DNA from: an uncultured Prevotella sp. | GTDB lineage: Bacteria > Bacteroidota > Bacteroidia > Bacteroidales > Bacteroidaceae | NCBI GenBank assembly: GCA_900554695.1 | Contig: USHV01000016.1 | Coordinates: 1-63,480, forward strand | Direction: 5' to 3' | Length of the DNA: 63,480 nucleotides | Part shown: positions 62,490 to 63,480 of the stretch, one piece after another | Numbering within the stretch: the first letter of the stretch is position 1 | Layout of the letters: the number at the start of each line of letters is the position of its first letter | The notes under the pieces: model-generated | Databases searched by the model: none | The model's input: the letters and a program-made list of their open reading frames with translations, nothing else | What the model was told of the DNA's origin: nothing | Program-made: the position numbers and the translations under genes

Positions 62490-63110
62490 CATTTGTTTAC
62501 GGCTGCCGAAAGACAGCCTTACGGCCCACTTTCAATTTGTAACCTGATTCCGGTTTTTCCCTCCTTGTTTCCCACTCTACCCCGAAAAATAAGCGCGTAT
62601 TTGCAAACAGACTCTCCTTCGGGCGCAAATACACGAATTATAAGAGGTTTTCATAAAGCATTGAAAACCAACAACTTATATTAAATAAGCATTTAGTCAC
62701 TTTGCGAAAAGCACCATTTCGGCCTGCGAAATGGCCCATATTGGAGTGCGATATGGTGCTTTTCAGCCCCTAATATGGGCTTTTTTGCATGACAAAATGG
62801 GCAATATCGGAACACTGTATGAATGTTTTCGGACTATGATACAGGGTATATCATAATACCGATAGCACCGGAAAGACCCTTACCATGCCCGATTTAACAT
62901 TCCTTTACATCTCTTTTGCGAAAATATTTTGTCAAAATAAAGTCAAGAAAAATTGTAAGTACGTCTCTCTGAAAAGCAATAAAAAAGCTGATTGGGGAGC
63001 GTGAACAGCCAGCGGAAGATACGCACTGGTTCTACAGTGACGATTTACCGGCCGCAGCGATGTAAATTTATTATTGACGTGAAAATCGCGCTGTCACAGC
63101 TTGTTTCATC
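62490..63110. repeat. 22-bp palindrome-array element, copy 7 (long type)
   Basis: Same orientation as copy 1. Inverted repeat CGCGTATTTGC/GCAAATACACG with one mismatch (about 62598-62640), eight units at exact 22-bp steps (62683, 62705, 62727, 62749, 62771, 62793, 62815, 62837), then the AT-rich end (about 62895-62965, TTTTGTCAAAATAAAGTCAA). Similarity to copy 1 continues beyond this (GATTTACCGGCCGCAGCGAT near 63044 against GATTTATCGGCTGCGGCAAT near 3111). Confidence 0.85.
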
Positions 63111-63480
63111 CCACATTATAATATAAGGAAGTTTCTTTTCATTCTATAATGAATGAATTAATAAAACCAGTCTTTTCTGAATTCCTCATATACCGACATT
63201 TCTGGATTTTCTGTATTTCAACGCACTGTTGTTTATGTATTAGCATTTCTGTATTTATGTTACTGCCAGTTTATTTTATATTAACGTGAGTCCGACGAAT
63301 TCACGTTACATTACAAATGTCACTTTTTATATCGAGATTCGCCATTAATTTCATTAATTATTTGCGCGATAATGTAATACCACGTGAGTTCGACGAATTC
63401 AAAACAAAGCGAGCTGTGTGTCAATAGTTCTTGTAACATTGATACACGGCTTCTTCGGAAAGCAACAATATGCAGCAATT
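63111..63480. other. AT-rich end of the window with two copies of a 20-bp motif
   Basis: No gene is seen. ACGTGAGTCCGACGAATTCA (63284-63303, followed by CGT so that ACGTGA and TCACGT pair) and ACGTGAGTTCGACGAATTCA (63382-63401) are direct repeats 98 bp apart. The complement of this motif also occurs at 54321 and 55384. Confidence 0.6.

Overview
The window looks like a piece of a Bacteroidales chromosome, most likely Prevotellaceae or a close relative; this is inference from gene content. Supporting signs are: conserved Bacteroidales neighbourhoods (guaB/two PPIases/OstA/mutL, tig/clpP/clpX/recQ, DUF177/rpmF/fabH); promoters of the Bacteroidetes type with a TAnnTTTG -7 box in front of many genes; SusE/F-like, GLUG, DUF2807, DUF6377 and BlaR1-like M56 proteins; and C-terminal tails of the 'GxYxxxGxxVxxxxKGI' sorting type.

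Layout. 0.25-2.2 kb (+): EamA exporter and cysK. 2.2-4.5 kb: non-coding, with tRNA-Val(UAC) and two different 22-bp periodic arrays. 4.5-14 kb (-): ompA, then guaB, two parvulin PPIases, an OstA-like protein, a small membrane protein and mutL (IMP dehydrogenase, outer-membrane biogenesis, mismatch repair). 15-22.3 kb (-): tig, clpP, clpX, recQ (reading order on the minus strand), a YfcE-like phosphodiesterase and lptB. 23.1-24.7 kb (+): mlaE, mlaF. 25-33 kb (-): a carbohydrate locus of DUF6377 sensor/regulator, GLUG surface protein, GH31 enzyme and SusE/F-like protein, without SusC/SusD. 33.8-37.5 kb (-): era, der, a lipoprotein and an unrecognised exported protein. 37.6-39 kb (+): a lipoprotein and fabI. 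39.2-43.3 kb: a frameshifted GH51-like arabinofuranosidase divergent from a GntR regulator. 43.7-45.4 kb (-): DUF177, rpmF, fabH. 46.5-48.6 kb (+): a four-fold 88-bp promoter repeat in front of a GH123-like enzyme. 48.9-52.2 kb (-): histidine kinase, and a BlaI/M56 pair with three phased operators. 52.9-59.6 kb (+): three tandem DUF2807 lipoproteins, with one unrelated secreted protein between them, followed by an ECF sigma factor, an anti-sigma-like protein and a small secreted protein. 60.1-62.2 kb (-): a GH65 enzyme.

The most unusual content is non-coding. Seven intergenic elements, one in each large gap at roughly 2.8, 14.6, 22.7, 33.6, 46.1, 52.5 and 62.8 kb, carry arrays of 5-8 imperfect palindromes (about CGAAATGGGCCATTTCG, 17 bp) that repeat at exactly 22 bp, i.e. 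two helical turns. Three of them share about 460 bp including an AT-rich end and a strong inverted repeat; three others share a different pair of flanks. I do not recognise this family. A second, sequence-unrelated 22-bp array of about 18 drifting units lies between tRNA-Val and ompA. All assignments come from reading the sequence; no search was run.
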